Assembly (NCBI RefSeq): GCF_018129065.1
Contig: NZ_JAAEDM010000004.1
Location: 1 to 64,000 of the forward strand
Direction: 5' to 3'
DNA length: 64,000 bases
DNA from: Neoroseomonas soli
GTDB lineage: Bacteria; Pseudomonadota; Alphaproteobacteria; Acetobacterales; Acetobacteraceae
The notes below the pieces were generated by a model. That model had not been told where the DNA came from and did no database searches. It saw nothing but the letters and a program-made list of their open reading frames with translations. Positions 17,930 through 27,394 of this stretch are shown one piece after another. Each line of letters opens with the position of its first letter. Within the stretch, counting starts at the first letter, position 1. A program made the position numbers and the translations under genes.

Positions 17930-18570
17930 GCGGCGCGGTCGGCCCGGTCCCGGCTCCGCTGCGGGCGGTCCGCGCGCTGCGGCGCGCGGCCGCCGCGGTG
18001 GCGGCGCTGATGGCCTATGTCGCGGGCTGGGCCTACATCGTCTGCGCGCTGTTCATCACCTTCGACATCGTGGCGCGCACCTTCCTCGGCTTCTCCTCCC
18101 AGGCGACGGTGGAAGTCACCGGCTACCTGCTGGCCGGCGGCATTGCCTGGGCGCTGGCGCATACGCTGTTCAAGCGGGCGCATATCCGCGTGGACGTCTT
18201 CGTGAACCGGCTGCCCGTCCAGGTGCGGGCACCGCTGCACATCCTGGCGCTGGGGCTGCTGTCGGCGCTCGCTGTCCTGTTCGCCTGGGCGGCCTGGGAA
18301 CTGGTGGACGAGAGCGCGCTGTTCGACGCGCACGACAATTCCGCGCTGCGGTTCCAGATGGTCTGGCCGCAGGGCATCTGGGCCTTCGGGATATCGGCCT
18401 TCGTCCTCTCCTGCTTCGTGCTGCTGCTGGAGGCGTCGCTGGCGCTGCTGGCGGGGCGGGGGGCTTCGCTGGACGGGCTGCTCGGATCCCGCACGCTCGA
18501 GGACGAGACCGAGGAGGCATTGGAAGCCGTGGCCATGGCGCATGAAGGCGAGGAGGCTCCGCGCCCGTGA
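17926..18570 (+). CDS. dctQ: TRAP transporter small permease (DctQ-type)
   Basis: A 214-residue four-helix membrane protein starting at GTG 17926, which overlaps the dctP stop (GTGA). Hydrophobic segments lie at about 25-50, 65-85, 105-130 and 150-175. The DctQ-typical FKRAHIRVDVF is between helices 2 and 3. A long acidic C-terminal tail (EDETEEALEAVAMAHEGEE) extends into the cytoplasm and is longer than in many DctQ proteins. It joins the large permease to form the TRAP membrane complex. Confidence 0.9.
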   Translation: MSGAVGPVPAPLRAVRALRRAAAAVAALMAYVAGWAYIVCALFITFDIVARTFLGFSSQATVEVTGYLLAGGIAWALAHTLFKRAHIRVDVFVNRLPVQVRAPLHILALGLLSALAVLFAWAAWELVDESALFDAHDNSALRFQMVWPQGIWAFGISAFVLSCFVLLLEASLALLAGRGASLDGLLGSRTLEDETEEALEAVAMAHEGEEAPRP

Positions 18571-19931
18571 TCGCCATCGTCTTCCTGCTCGGCCTGCTGG
18601 CCGTCACCATCTTCGCCGCGGCCACCACCGGCCAGGCGCTGCCCGTCGGCGAGATCCTGATGCTGACGGCGGTCTTCGTCGTCTTCTTCGGATCGGGGGT
18701 GTACATCGCCGCCGTGCTCGGCGTGCTCGGCGTGCTGACCGGGTTCCTGTTCTCCGACCGGCCGTGGTGGGCCTTCCTGGGGCAGACGTTGTGGGGGCCG
18801 TCCTCCAACTTCGTGCTGGTGGCCGTTCCGCTCTTCCTGCTGATGGGGGAGATCCTGCTGCGGGCGGGGCTGTCGGACCGGCTCTACAAGGCGCTGAACG
18901 TCTGGCTGAACCGCATGCCGGGCGGGTTGCTGCACACCAACATCGTGTCCTGCGCGGTGTTCTCGGCGATCTCGGGGTCGTCGGTGGCGACCGCGGCGAC
19001 GATGGGCTCGGTGGCACTGCCCTATTTCCAGGACACGAAGTACAGCCAGCGCATGGTGCTGGGTTCGCTGGCGGCGGGCGGGGCGCTCGGCAACCTGATC
19101 CCGCCGGGCATCACCTTCATCATCTACGGGCTGATCACCGAGACCTCGGTCGGTGCGCTCTACATCGCGGCGATCATTCCTTCGGTGCTGGTGACGGGCC
19201 TCTTCATCCTGGTGATCCTGGCCCATGGGCTGAAGCACCCGATGGAGAAGCCCGAACGGGTGCCCCTGGGCGTGAAGATGCGCGCCCTGCTGGACCTGGT
19301 GCCGACGCTGCTGTTGATCCTGCTGGTGCTGGGATCGATCTATGGCGGCTTCGCCACGCCGACCGAGGCTGCCGCGCTCGGCGTCGTGGGTGCGGCGGTC
19401 TTCGCCGCGCTGGAACGCCGGCTGACCTTCCGCATGCTGAATGCCTCGGCGGAAGCGACGGCGCGCAACACGGCGCTGCTCGGGCTGATCCTCTTCGGCG
19501 CCTACCTGCTGAACTACATCCTGACCCTCATCAACGTGCCGCAGGCGCTGGCCGGGCTGATCGCCGGGCTGCCGATCCCGCCCTGGGGCATCATGCTGTG
19601 CATCATCGCGCTCTATGTCGCGCTCGGGACCTTCATGGAGGGTTTCTCCATGATCATCACCACCGTGCCGGTGGTGTTCCCGATCGTGGTGGCGCTGGGC
19701 TACGACCCGATCTGGTTCGGCGTGATCGTCACCATGCTGGTCGAGATCGCGCAGATCAGCCCGCCAGACGGAACGGTGATGTACGTGCTGCAGGGAATGC
19801 GCAGCCGGCCGGGCCCGATCACCGACGTCTTCATGGGCGTCATGCCCTTTCTCGGGGTCTATCTTCTGGCTGTCGCCATCCTCATGATCTTCCCCGGCCT
19901 CGCGCTCTGGCTGCCGGCCATCATGTCCTGA
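18567..19931 (+). CDS. dctM: TRAP transporter large permease (DctM-type)
   Basis: A 454-residue multi-spanning permease of the DctM family, starting at GTG 18567 in a GTGA overlap with dctQ. Characteristic segments: VAVPLFLLMGEILLRAG, the SAISGSSVATAATMGSVALP motif, NLIPPGITFIIYG, GGFATPTEAAALG and EIAQISPPDGTVMYVLQG. It carries the sodium-coupled transport pathway. Together dctPQM form a full TRAP uptake system, in contrast to the receptor-only Bug gene of operon 1. Confidence 0.95.
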   Translation: MIAIVFLLGLLAVTIFAAATTGQALPVGEILMLTAVFVVFFGSGVYIAAVLGVLGVLTGFLFSDRPWWAFLGQTLWGPSSNFVLVAVPLFLLMGEILLRAGLSDRLYKALNVWLNRMPGGLLHTNIVSCAVFSAISGSSVATAATMGSVALPYFQDTKYSQRMVLGSLAAGGALGNLIPPGITFIIYGLITETSVGALYIAAIIPSVLVTGLFILVILAHGLKHPMEKPERVPLGVKMRALLDLVPTLLLILLVLGSIYGGFATPTEAAALGVVGAAVFAALERRLTFRMLNASAEATARNTALLGLILFGAYLLNYILTLINVPQALAGLIAGLPIPPWGIMLCIIALYVALGTFMEGFSMIITTVPVVFPIVVALGYDPIWFGVIVTMLVEIAQISPPDGTVMYVLQGMRSRPGPITDVFMGVMPFLGVYLLAVAILMIFPGLALWLPAIMS

Positions 19932-19951
19932 ACCAATTCGGGAAACGCTGC

Positions 19952-22021
19952 GTGACAAGCACCGACACGGCCCGCCCCGTCCGCATCGCGGTCGATATCG
20001 GCGGCACCTTCACCGACCTCCAGATCCTCGATGCCCGCAATGGCATCGCCCGCGCGTGGAAGACGCCGACGACGCCGGAGGACCCCTCCATTGGCCTGAT
20101 GCGCGGCGTGACCGAGGCCGCCGAACGCTTCGGCTTCGCGCTGGCCGATGTCGGGCTTCTGCTGCACGGCACCACCATCGCGACGAATGCGGTGCTCGAG
20201 CGGAAACTGGCGCGCGGCGTCCTGCTGACGACCGCGGGCTTCGAGGACGTGCTCGAGATCAACCGCCATGTTCGCCGCGACATCTATGGCCTGGCGCCGG
20301 AACCCTTCCCGACGCTGATCCCGCGCGACCGGCGGCTCGGCGTGCCGGAGCGCATGCGTGCCGATGGCACCACGGAGACCGCGCTCGACGAGGCCGCGAT
20401 CCCGGCGCTGCTGGACCGCATCGCGGCATTGGGCGCGGACTGCGTGGCGGTATCCTTGCTGCATGCCTACGCCAACCCGGCGCATGAGCAGCGCCTCGCG
20501 ACGATGATCCGCGTCGCGCGGCCGGACCTGCCGGTGTCGCTGTCCTCGGACATCTCGCCCGAGATCCGCGAATACGAACGCACCTCCACCACGGTGCTGA
20601 ACGCGCTGCTGGTGCCGGTGGTGAAGGCCTATCTCGACCGGCTGGATGCGCGGCTGGGGGAGGGCGGATTCCAGCCGCTCGTCTTCCTCGTGCAGTCGAA
20701 TGGCGGCGTGTGCAGCCTGCGCATGGCGGCGGAGCAGCCGGCGCGGCTGCTGCTGTCCGGCCCGTCCGGCGGCACTTTGGCGGCTGGGCGGCTCTCGGCG
20801 CTGCTGTCGCGGCCGAACCTGGTGGCGGTGGACATGGGCGGGACGTCCTTCGACGTCTCCGTCGTGCAGGATGGACGCGTCTCGGTCATCACCCAGGGCG
20901 AGATCGATCGCCTGCCGGTGCGGTTGCCCATGGTCGAGATGCGCACCATCGGCGCCGGCGGCGGGTCCATCGCCTCGGTGGATGCGGGCGGGCGATTGAC
21001 GGTGGGGCCGCGCAGCGCGGGGGCGCGGCCGGGGCCGGTTTCCTACGGCCGCGGAGGGAGCGAACCGACGGTCACGGACGCCAACCTGGCGCTGGGCAGG
21101 CTCGATCCGGAATTCTTCCTCGGCGGCATGATGAAGCTCGACATGCCGGGCACGCGCGCCGCGCTGGAGGCGAAGGTCGGCAAGCCGCTCGGCCTTGGCG
21201 TGGAACAGGCCGCGGAAGGGGTCCTGACCGTCACGAATGCCAATCTCGGCGCGGCGATCCGGCTGTCGCTGTTCGAGAAGGGGTTGGATCCGCGCGACTT
21301 CTGTCTGCTGTCCTTCGGCGGCGCCGGTGGCCTGCATGCGACGGAGGTGGCGGCGGAACTCGGTATCTCCGAGGTCGCCTTCCCGCGCGAGCCGGGCACG
21401 CTCTCCGCCTATGGCATCCTGTTCTCCGACCTGACGCAGGACATCGCCCGTTCCCGCGTGATGCGTGCGGAAGCCGCCAGCCTGCCGCGAATCGTGGAAA
21501 CCCTCGCGGCCCTCCGCGCCGAGGCCGACGCGCGCCTGGCGCAGGACGGCATCGCGCCCGAGCGCCGCCGCATCAGCATGGCCGCCGACATGCGCTACCA
21601 CGGCCAGGCCTTCGAACTGCTGATTCCATGGGGCGAGGTCGCCACGCCTGATGCCGAGGATATCGCCGCGCTCGTCGAGGCCTTCCACGCCACGCACCGG
21701 CAGCGGTTCTCCTACGCCAATCCGGGCGATCCGGTGGAGGTCGTCACGCTGCGCGCCGTCGCGACGGGCGTGCTGGACAAGCCCGAACCCGGCGACCCGC
21801 CACCCGCCGAACGCCCCGCGCGCAAGGGCGCGCGCCGCGTCTTCGAGGCCGGGGCATGGCGCGACATCGCAGTCTGGGACCGCGAGGCCTTGACTGACGC
21901 CGACACCATCGAGGGTCCCGCCGTGGTCGAGGAGGCCTTCGCGACCCACTGGATCACGCGCGGCTGGACAGCGCGGCTCGGCCCCGCCGGCACGCTGATG
22001 GCGCGGAGGGAGACGCCATGA
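19952..22021 (+). CDS. hyuA: Hydantoinase A / oxoprolinase family protein (set 2)
   Basis: A 689-residue HyuA-type subunit starting at GTG 19952, with GGGAAA 7 bases upstream and 20 bases after dctM. It shows VDIGGTFTDL near residue 14, LLHGTTIATNAVLERKL, DISPEIREYERTSTTVLNA, LVQSNGGVCSL, VAVDMGGTSFDVSVV and GAGGGSIASVDAGG. The ATPase core matches set 1, but the ADIRYHG-like C-terminal domain (AADMRYHGQAFELLIP) differs, so the two are old paralogues. It ends in an ATGA overlap with hyuB set 2. Confidence 0.93.
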   Translation: MTSTDTARPVRIAVDIGGTFTDLQILDARNGIARAWKTPTTPEDPSIGLMRGVTEAAERFGFALADVGLLLHGTTIATNAVLERKLARGVLLTTAGFEDVLEINRHVRRDIYGLAPEPFPTLIPRDRRLGVPERMRADGTTETALDEAAIPALLDRIAALGADCVAVSLLHAYANPAHEQRLATMIRVARPDLPVSLSSDISPEIREYERTSTTVLNALLVPVVKAYLDRLDARLGEGGFQPLVFLVQSNGGVCSLRMAAEQPARLLLSGPSGGTLAAGRLSALLSRPNLVAVDMGGTSFDVSVVQDGRVSVITQGEIDRLPVRLPMVEMRTIGAGGGSIASVDAGGRLTVGPRSAGARPGPVSYGRGGSEPTVTDANLALGRLDPEFFLGGMMKLDMPGTRAALEAKVGKPLGLGVEQAAEGVLTVTNANLGAAIRLSLFEKGLDPRDFCLLSFGGAGGLHATEVAAELGISEVAFPREPGTLSAYGILFSDLTQDIARSRVMRAEAASLPRIVETLAALRAEADARLAQDGIAPERRRISMAADMRYHGQAFELLIPWGEVATPDAEDIAALVEAFHATHRQRFSYANPGDPVEVVTLRAVATGVLDKPEPGDPPPAERPARKGARRVFEAGAWRDIAVWDREALTDADTIEGPAVVEEAFATHWITRGWTARLGPAGTLMARRETP

Positions 22022-23643
22022 CGCTCGGACCCATCGAGATCGAGGTCATCCGCAACGCATTGACTGCCGCGGCCGCCGAGATGGACATCACCATCTGGCG
22101 TACCAGCCGCTCGACCATCGTGCGCGAGCTGCTGGACTACTCCACCGCCGTCTTCGATGCGGAGGGCAACAACGTCGCGCAATCGGCGCGCATCCCGCAG
22201 CACCTGAACTCGATGGGTGCCGCGCTGCGCACGCTGCTCGACCGCTTCGTGAACGCCGAGGAATGGGGGCCCGACGACGTCGTCGCCACCAACGACCCCT
22301 ATTGCGGCGCGCAGCACCTGAACGACGTGCTGGTGTTCAAGCCGGTGATGCATGAGGGCAGGCGCGTCGCCTATGTCGGCGCGCTCTGCCACCACATCGA
22401 CATGGGCGGCATGGCGCCGGGTTCCTATGCCGCCACGGCGACGGAGGTCTTCCAGGAAGGCCTTCGCATCCCGCCGATCAAGCTGATCGAGAACGGCCGC
22501 CTGAACCGGGCGGTCTGGGAGATGATCGGCCAGAACGTGCGCAAGCCGGCGCTGATGCTGGGCGACCTTCAGTCGCAGCTCGCGAGCCTCGAGGTCGGCG
22601 CGGCGTCGATCCGCCGCCTCGCGCAGCGCCATGGGGCGGCGGGAATGCTGGAGGCGACCGCCCGCATCCTCGACATGAGCGAGGCCGCCATGCGCGCCGC
22701 CATCCGCGCCATGCCGGACGGGCGCTACGAGTTCGAGGATTTCCTCGACGATGACGGCGTCTCCGGCGAGCCCGTGCGCCTGCACGCCGTGCTGACGGTG
22801 AAGGGCGACGAGATCGCGGTCGATCTCACCGGCTGCGCCGACCAGCAGCGCGGGCCGATCAACTGCACGCCGGCGATGTCGAACTGCGCGGTCTATTATT
22901 CCATCATCGCCGCGACGGATGGCGCGATGCCGGCCAATGCCGGCTGCTACCGCCCGATCCGCATCACCCACCGGGAGGGCAGCGTCACCTCCTGCCGCGC
23001 ACCGGCCTCGGTCGCGCATCGCGTCGCGGTGTCGCACCGCCTGGCGAACGTGATGTTCGGCTGCCTGCACCAGGCGCTGCCGGACCGCATGCCCGCCGCC
23101 TACTACGGCGGTTCCTACGTCGCGACCTTCCAGACCGAGGCCGAGGACGGCGGCCGCGAGGTGCTGGTCGAGATCGAGATCGGCGGCACCGGCGCCAACC
23201 CGGTGAAGGATGGCGTCAACGCCTGGTCCTTCGGCATGCACAACAACGCCAACATCCCGGCGGAGATGATCGAGAGCCAGATGCCGCTGACGATCACCCG
23301 CTACGGCCTGCTGCCCGGGTCCGGCGGGGCGGGGAAGCATCGCGGCGGCCTTGGCCTGTTCCGCGAATGGCGGCTGGACAGTCCGGCCGGTGTCTTTACC
23401 GCGAACATGGACCGCTTCCGCTTCCCGCCCTATGGCCTTGCCGGCGGCGGGCCGGGCAGCCTCGGGCGGCTCGTGCGCATCCGCGACGGCGTCGAGACGC
23501 CCATCGCGCCGAAGTCGGATGGCGTGCGCCTGCTGAGGGGCGATATCGTGCGCCTGGAAACGTCAGGCGGTGGCGGCTTCGGCGATCCGGCCGCGCGCGA
23601 TCATGCCGACGTCGCACGCGACAAGGAACTCGGCTACGCATGA
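22018..23643 (+). CDS. hyuB: Hydantoinase B / oxoprolinase family protein (set 2)
   Basis: A 541-residue HyuB-type subunit, partner of the preceding HyuA. Seen motifs: TSRSTIVRELLDYSTAVFD, VVATNDPYCGAQHLND, HHIDMGG, NANIPAEMIES and a glycine-rich end GGGGFGDPAARDHADVARD. The start ATG overlaps the hyuA stop and its stop overlaps the MaoC-like gene, both ATGA. The function is ATP-dependent opening or carboxylation of a cyclic amide or similar compound brought in by the TRAP system. The precise substrate is unknown. Confidence 0.93.
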   Translation: MTLGPIEIEVIRNALTAAAAEMDITIWRTSRSTIVRELLDYSTAVFDAEGNNVAQSARIPQHLNSMGAALRTLLDRFVNAEEWGPDDVVATNDPYCGAQHLNDVLVFKPVMHEGRRVAYVGALCHHIDMGGMAPGSYAATATEVFQEGLRIPPIKLIENGRLNRAVWEMIGQNVRKPALMLGDLQSQLASLEVGAASIRRLAQRHGAAGMLEATARILDMSEAAMRAAIRAMPDGRYEFEDFLDDDGVSGEPVRLHAVLTVKGDEIAVDLTGCADQQRGPINCTPAMSNCAVYYSIIAATDGAMPANAGCYRPIRITHREGSVTSCRAPASVAHRVAVSHRLANVMFGCLHQALPDRMPAAYYGGSYVATFQTEAEDGGREVLVEIEIGGTGANPVKDGVNAWSFGMHNNANIPAEMIESQMPLTITRYGLLPGSGGAGKHRGGLGLFREWRLDSPAGVFTANMDRFRFPPYGLAGGGPGSLGRLVRIRDGVETPIAPKSDGVRLLRGDIVRLETSGGGGFGDPAARDHADVARDKELGYA

Positions 23644-24119
23644 CCGCCTTCGATCCCACCGCCCATCGCATGGTGCCGCAGCAGCGCTGGTTCGAGGACT
23701 TCACCCTCGGCGAGCGCTTCGTCCTGCCCAGCCGCACCATGACGGATGCCATTTTCCTCGCCTTCCAGGCTGCATCCGGCGACAACCACCCGGTCCACTA
23801 CGATGTCGAGTATTGCCGCGCGCATGGCATGCCGCACATGCTGGCGCACGGCTTCCAGGTGGTCATCCAGACGGCGGCAGGGGCGGGGATGTTCCCGCAC
23901 ATGGTGGAGGAGAGCCTCAAGGGCTTTCTCGACCAGTCCTCCAGCTTCCTCCATCCGGTCTTCGTGGGCGACACGCTCTACGCCGCGCTGGAGGTGGACG
24001 AGGTCACGCCCCAGCGCACGACCGGCGTGATCGGCCTGCGCAGCACCGTGCATAACCAGAAGGGCGAACTCGTGATGGATGGCCGCCAGCGTTATCTGCT
24101 GCGGCGCCGTCCGGCCTGA
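23640..24119 (+). CDS. MaoC-like hot-dog dehydratase
   Basis: A 159-residue single hot-dog domain of the MaoC/(R)-hydratase type. The hydratase-2 site is present as GDNHPVHYDVEYC near residue 45 followed by MLAHGFQVV, the pair of segments that positions the catalytic Asp/His. Such proteins add or remove water at an enoyl group, often on a CoA thioester. It overlaps hyuB by 4 bases, so it probably acts downstream of the HyuAB product, for example dehydrating an opened hydroxy-acid intermediate. Confidence 0.82.
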   Translation: MTAFDPTAHRMVPQQRWFEDFTLGERFVLPSRTMTDAIFLAFQAASGDNHPVHYDVEYCRAHGMPHMLAHGFQVVIQTAAGAGMFPHMVEESLKGFLDQSSSFLHPVFVGDTLYAALEVDEVTPQRTTGVIGLRSTVHNQKGELVMDGRQRYLLRRRPA

Positions 24120-24168
24120 CTTCACGCGCTTCCCCCGTCGCGCCACACTCGGCGCGACGGAGGAAACC

Positions 24169-24702
24169 ATGGCCCGCATTCCCTACGCCGATCCCGCGCA
24201 GCCGGACCTGAGGGAGGCGGCAGAGACCATCCGCGCTTCCCGCAAGAAGATCGGCCACCTGCATCGCATGCTGCTGCACGCACCGCCCATCGCGCAGGGC
24301 TGGATCAGCATGTTCGATGCCGTGCGCTGGAACTCCACGCTCTCCGGCAAGCTGCGGGAGATGGTGATCTGCCGCATCGCCGCCATCAACGGCGCGTCCT
24401 ACGAATGGAACGCCCATGCGCCGATCGCGCTGGCGGAGGGCATGACGCAGGCGCAGCTCGACGACCTGCCGGATTGGGAAGGCAGTCTGCTCTTCGACGC
24501 GACGGAACGCGCCGCACTGGCCTATTGCGATGCCATGACGAAGCAGGTCCACGTGCCGGAAGATGTCGCCAGGGCCGCGCGCGACCTCTTCCCGCCACGC
24601 CAACTCGTCGAACTGACGACGACCATCGCCGGCTACAACTGCGTCTCCCGCGTGCTCGAAGCCCTCGAGATCAAGGGCTCCGACCCGCTGCCCGACGCCT
24701 GA
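24169..24702 (+). CDS. Carboxymuconolactone decarboxylase family protein
   Basis: A 177-residue AhpD/CMD-like protein with AGGA 5 bases before ATG 24169. The core has LREMVICRIAAINGASYEWNAHAPIALAEG, matching the CMD helix pair, but the CxxC of peroxidase-type AhpD is absent. A redox role is therefore less likely than a lyase, decarboxylase or structural role. Fifty bases after the MaoC-like gene, and last in the TRAP-hyu operon. Convergent with the next Bug gene, leaving a 1-base gap. Confidence 0.8.
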   Translation: MARIPYADPAQPDLREAAETIRASRKKIGHLHRMLLHAPPIAQGWISMFDAVRWNSTLSGKLREMVICRIAAINGASYEWNAHAPIALAEGMTQAQLDDLPDWEGSLLFDATERAALAYCDAMTKQVHVPEDVARAARDLFPPRQLVELTTTIAGYNCVSRVLEALEIKGSDPLPDA

Positions 24703-24703
24703 C

Positions 24704-25636
24704 CTATTCGGCCGAGCGCAATCCCGCGGCTTCGATCAGCGAGCGGAACTTCTCGCCTTCGCTGCGCGAGAAGGCCGCGAACTCCGTGCGATTGCGGTAG
24801 AGGATGGGCTGCGCCACGCGGTTCATCCCCGCGACCACCTCGGCGTTGCGCATGGTGCGATCGCAGGCCGCTTCCAGCCGTGCCATCACCGGCTCCGGCG
24901 TGCCGGCCGGCACATAGAGGCCGGACCAGATCGTATAGACCAGGTCGTAGCCCTGTTCCCGCATCGTCGGCACGTCGGGGAAGTCGGGATTGCGGCGTTC
25001 GGTCAGGAAGGCGATCGGATGCAGGTCGTACTGCCGGATCAGCAGCGTCTGGTCGGTGAACAACTGCACCTGGCCCTGCTGGAAGGCCAGCATCACCTCA
25101 CCGGAGCCACGGTAGGGCACATGGTTCATCTCGATGTTCGCCAGCCGCATGAAGGCAACGTTCGAGATGTGCGGGATGCTGCCCGCCCCGGTCGAGGCGA
25201 AGGGGAAACCCGTGCCCTGCGCGCGGGCGCGCGCGACCACATCCGCCACCGTGCGCAGCCCGGAGGTCTTCGGCGTCATCATCACCACCGGGCTGTCCGC
25301 CACCTGGCAGATCGCGGCGAAGTTCTCCAGGCCGTAGCTCAGCCCGCGCCGGAAATGCGGCTGGATCGCCATCGGCCCGACCGGCGAGAACAGGACCGTC
25401 TGCCCATCCGGCCGGGCGCGCGCCGCTTCCGCGGTGCCGATGGTCCCCCCGGCGCCGGCGACGTTGCGCACCACGACCGGCTGGCCGAGCGCCGCCCCCA
25501 TCTCGTTCTGCATCAGCCGCGCGACGATGTCGGTCGGTCCGCCTGCGGCGAAGTTCACGATCATCTGGACCTGTGCCTGCGCGGGCACGGCAGCCATCAC
25601 CAGCGCCGCGACCAGCGCGGCCCTCATCTTCCTCAT
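24704..25636 (-). CDS. Bug-family (TctC) periplasmic solute-binding receptor
   Basis: A 310-residue Bug receptor with an AGGAGGAA site before ATG 25636 and a clear signal peptide (RAALVAALVMAAVPAQAQ). Mature motifs are VQMIVNFAAGGPTDIVAR, VVVRNVAGAGGTIG, PDGQTVLFSPVG and VPYRGSGEVML. The first loop is NFAAGG, not PFAPGG, again hinting at altered ligand choice. It is divergent from the TPP enzyme operon across 77 bases, and those genes may process its ligand. It is the fifth Bug gene in the window. Confidence 0.92.
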   Translation of the reverse strand: MRKMRAALVAALVMAAVPAQAQVQMIVNFAAGGPTDIVARLMQNEMGAALGQPVVVRNVAGAGGTIGTAEAARARPDGQTVLFSPVGPMAIQPHFRRGLSYGLENFAAICQVADSPVVMMTPKTSGLRTVADVVARARAQGTGFPFASTGAGSIPHISNVAFMRLANIEMNHVPYRGSGEVMLAFQQGQVQLFTDQTLLIRQYDLHPIAFLTERRNPDFPDVPTMREQGYDLVYTIWSGLYVPAGTPEPVMARLEAACDRTMRNAEVVAGMNRVAQPILYRNRTEFAAFSRSEGEKFRSLIEAAGLRSAE

Positions 25637-25713
25637 CCGCTTCCTCCTGCCTGCTTGTCGGCGCAGGCCTCTGGCGGCAGGCTAACGGGAAGCGATGAGA
25701 AAGTGATAGGTGC

Positions 25714-27390
25714 ATGAGCGGGACTATGACGGGCGGGAACTGGCTGGCAGCGAGCCTGGCCGCCTCCGGCCAGACCCATGTCTTCTTCGTCGATGCGGTG
25801 CTGCGGCGCACATTGCTCGCGCTGTCGGAGGCGGGCGTCGCGCCGGTGCTCGCGCATACCGAGAAGGCGGCGGTCTACATGGCCGACGGCTATGCCCGCG
25901 TCTCGGGCCGGCCGGGTGTCGTGGCGGTGCAGTCGGTGGGTGCGGCGAACCTCGCGGCGGGGTTGCAGGATGCGTATCTCGCGCGGACGCCCATCGTCGC
26001 TTTGACGGGGCGCAAGGTTCCGGCGCACCAGAACCGCAACGCCTACCAGGAACTTGAGCACGCGCCGCTCTTCGCGCCGGTGACGAAGCTTCGCGCCGAC
26101 GTGGCCGAGGCCGCCGACCTGCCGCGCGCGCTGCGCCAGGCCTTCGCCGCCGCCACGGCGATGCCGCCGCGGCCCGTGCATCTCGACCTGTTTGGCCTGC
26201 AGGCGGAAGTCGTCGAAGGCGGCGCAGTCCCGGCGCCGGCCGCGGACCTCTCGGCCTTCCGCACGCCGATGCACCGGCCGGAACCTGATCCTGCCGCGAT
26301 CGCCGCGGCCGCCGCGGCACTGCGCGCGGCGCCGCGCGTCGCGATCGTCGCGGGGGATGGCGCGGCGCTGTCCGGCTGCGGGGCGGAACTGCTGGCCGTG
26401 GCCGATGCATTGGCCGCGCCCATCGCGACCGCGCTCGGCGCGCGCGGCATCGTCTCCACGCGCCATCCCCTGCACATCGGCGTGGCGGGCGCCTACGCGG
26501 CGCCGCCGGCGAACCGCATCCTCCAGGATGCCGACCTGATCCTCATGGTCGGCGCCGATACGGGCGACATGCTGACCAACTACTGGCGCACGCCGAAGGC
26601 CGGCGCGCAGGTGGTGCAGATCGACGCCGATCCGCTGGAATTCGACCGCTCCTACCCCGCCATCGTCGCCGTGCAGGCGGACCCACGGGCGGGGCTGCGC
26701 GCGCTTGCGGCGGCATTGGGCAAGCCGTCGCGTGACGGCGCCTACCTGGCCGCGGCGCAGGCGCGCATGGCGGAGTGGCGGGCGGAGGTCGCGCCGCGCC
26801 TCGCCAGCGCGGCCGCGCCCATCGACCCCGCGCGACTCGCCGCCGAGATCACCGCCGCGCTGCCCGCCGATGGCATCCTCGTCGCGGATACCGGCTATTC
26901 CGGCATCTGGACGGGCACGCTGGTCGATCTGGAACCGTCACAGACCTACCTGCGCGCCGCGGGCTCGCTCGGCTGGTCCTTCCCTGCCGCGCTGGGCGCG
27001 AAATGCGCGGCGCCGAATCGGAAGGTCGTCTGCTGGACGGGAGACGGCGCGCTCTACTACCACTTGGCGGAACTCGAGACTGCGCGCCGCCGCGGCATCG
27101 CCGTGACGCTGGTGGTGAACAACAATTCCGGCTTCGGCCAGGGTTGGCCGAACCTGGTGCGCCAGGCTGGCAACCGGCCCGATGCGGCCGCCGAGTTGCT
27201 GCGCTTCGGCCCGACCGACTTCACGCAGGTCGCCCGGTCCTTTGGCCTCGACGGCATCCGCGTCGAACGGCCGGAGGATATCGGCCCGGCGCTGAAGCGC
27301 GCCATCGCCGCCGACCACACCATGGTGGTGGACGTCGCCACCGACATCGAGGCCCGCGCCCCCGCGCCCTGGGCCCCTGAAGGAGCCTGA
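25714..27390 (+). CDS. Thiamine pyrophosphate-dependent enzyme (acetolactate synthase-like)
   Basis: A 558-residue TPP enzyme. The activating glutamate is in HTEKAAVYMADGYAR (about E50). The cofactor motif GDGALYYHLAELETA comes late, with VVNNNSGFGQG completing the metal site. A central domain (AIVAGDGAALSGCGAEL) resembles the nucleotide-binding domain of acetolactate synthases. First gene of a three-gene unit with a 3-hydroxyacyl-CoA dehydrogenase-like protein and an SDR, which suggests decarboxylation or ligation of a 2-keto acid followed by two oxidoreductions. The start is weakly supported; ATG 25726 is an alternative. Confidence 0.86.
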   Translation: MSGTMTGGNWLAASLAASGQTHVFFVDAVLRRTLLALSEAGVAPVLAHTEKAAVYMADGYARVSGRPGVVAVQSVGAANLAAGLQDAYLARTPIVALTGRKVPAHQNRNAYQELEHAPLFAPVTKLRADVAEAADLPRALRQAFAAATAMPPRPVHLDLFGLQAEVVEGGAVPAPAADLSAFRTPMHRPEPDPAAIAAAAAALRAAPRVAIVAGDGAALSGCGAELLAVADALAAPIATALGARGIVSTRHPLHIGVAGAYAAPPANRILQDADLILMVGADTGDMLTNYWRTPKAGAQVVQIDADPLEFDRSYPAIVAVQADPRAGLRALAAALGKPSRDGAYLAAAQARMAEWRAEVAPRLASAAAPIDPARLAAEITAALPADGILVADTGYSGIWTGTLVDLEPSQTYLRAAGSLGWSFPAALGAKCAAPNRKVVCWTGDGALYYHLAELETARRRGIAVTLVVNNNSGFGQGWPNLVRQAGNRPDAAAELLRFGPTDFTQVARSFGLDGIRVERPEDIGPALKRAIAADHTMVVDVATDIEARAPAPWAPEGA

Positions 27391-27394
27391 CTTC

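Noticed and set aside
24169-24702. AhpD-type peroxidase function for the CMD-family protein
   Set aside because: The redox CxxC of AhpD is absent; only the fold can be supported.
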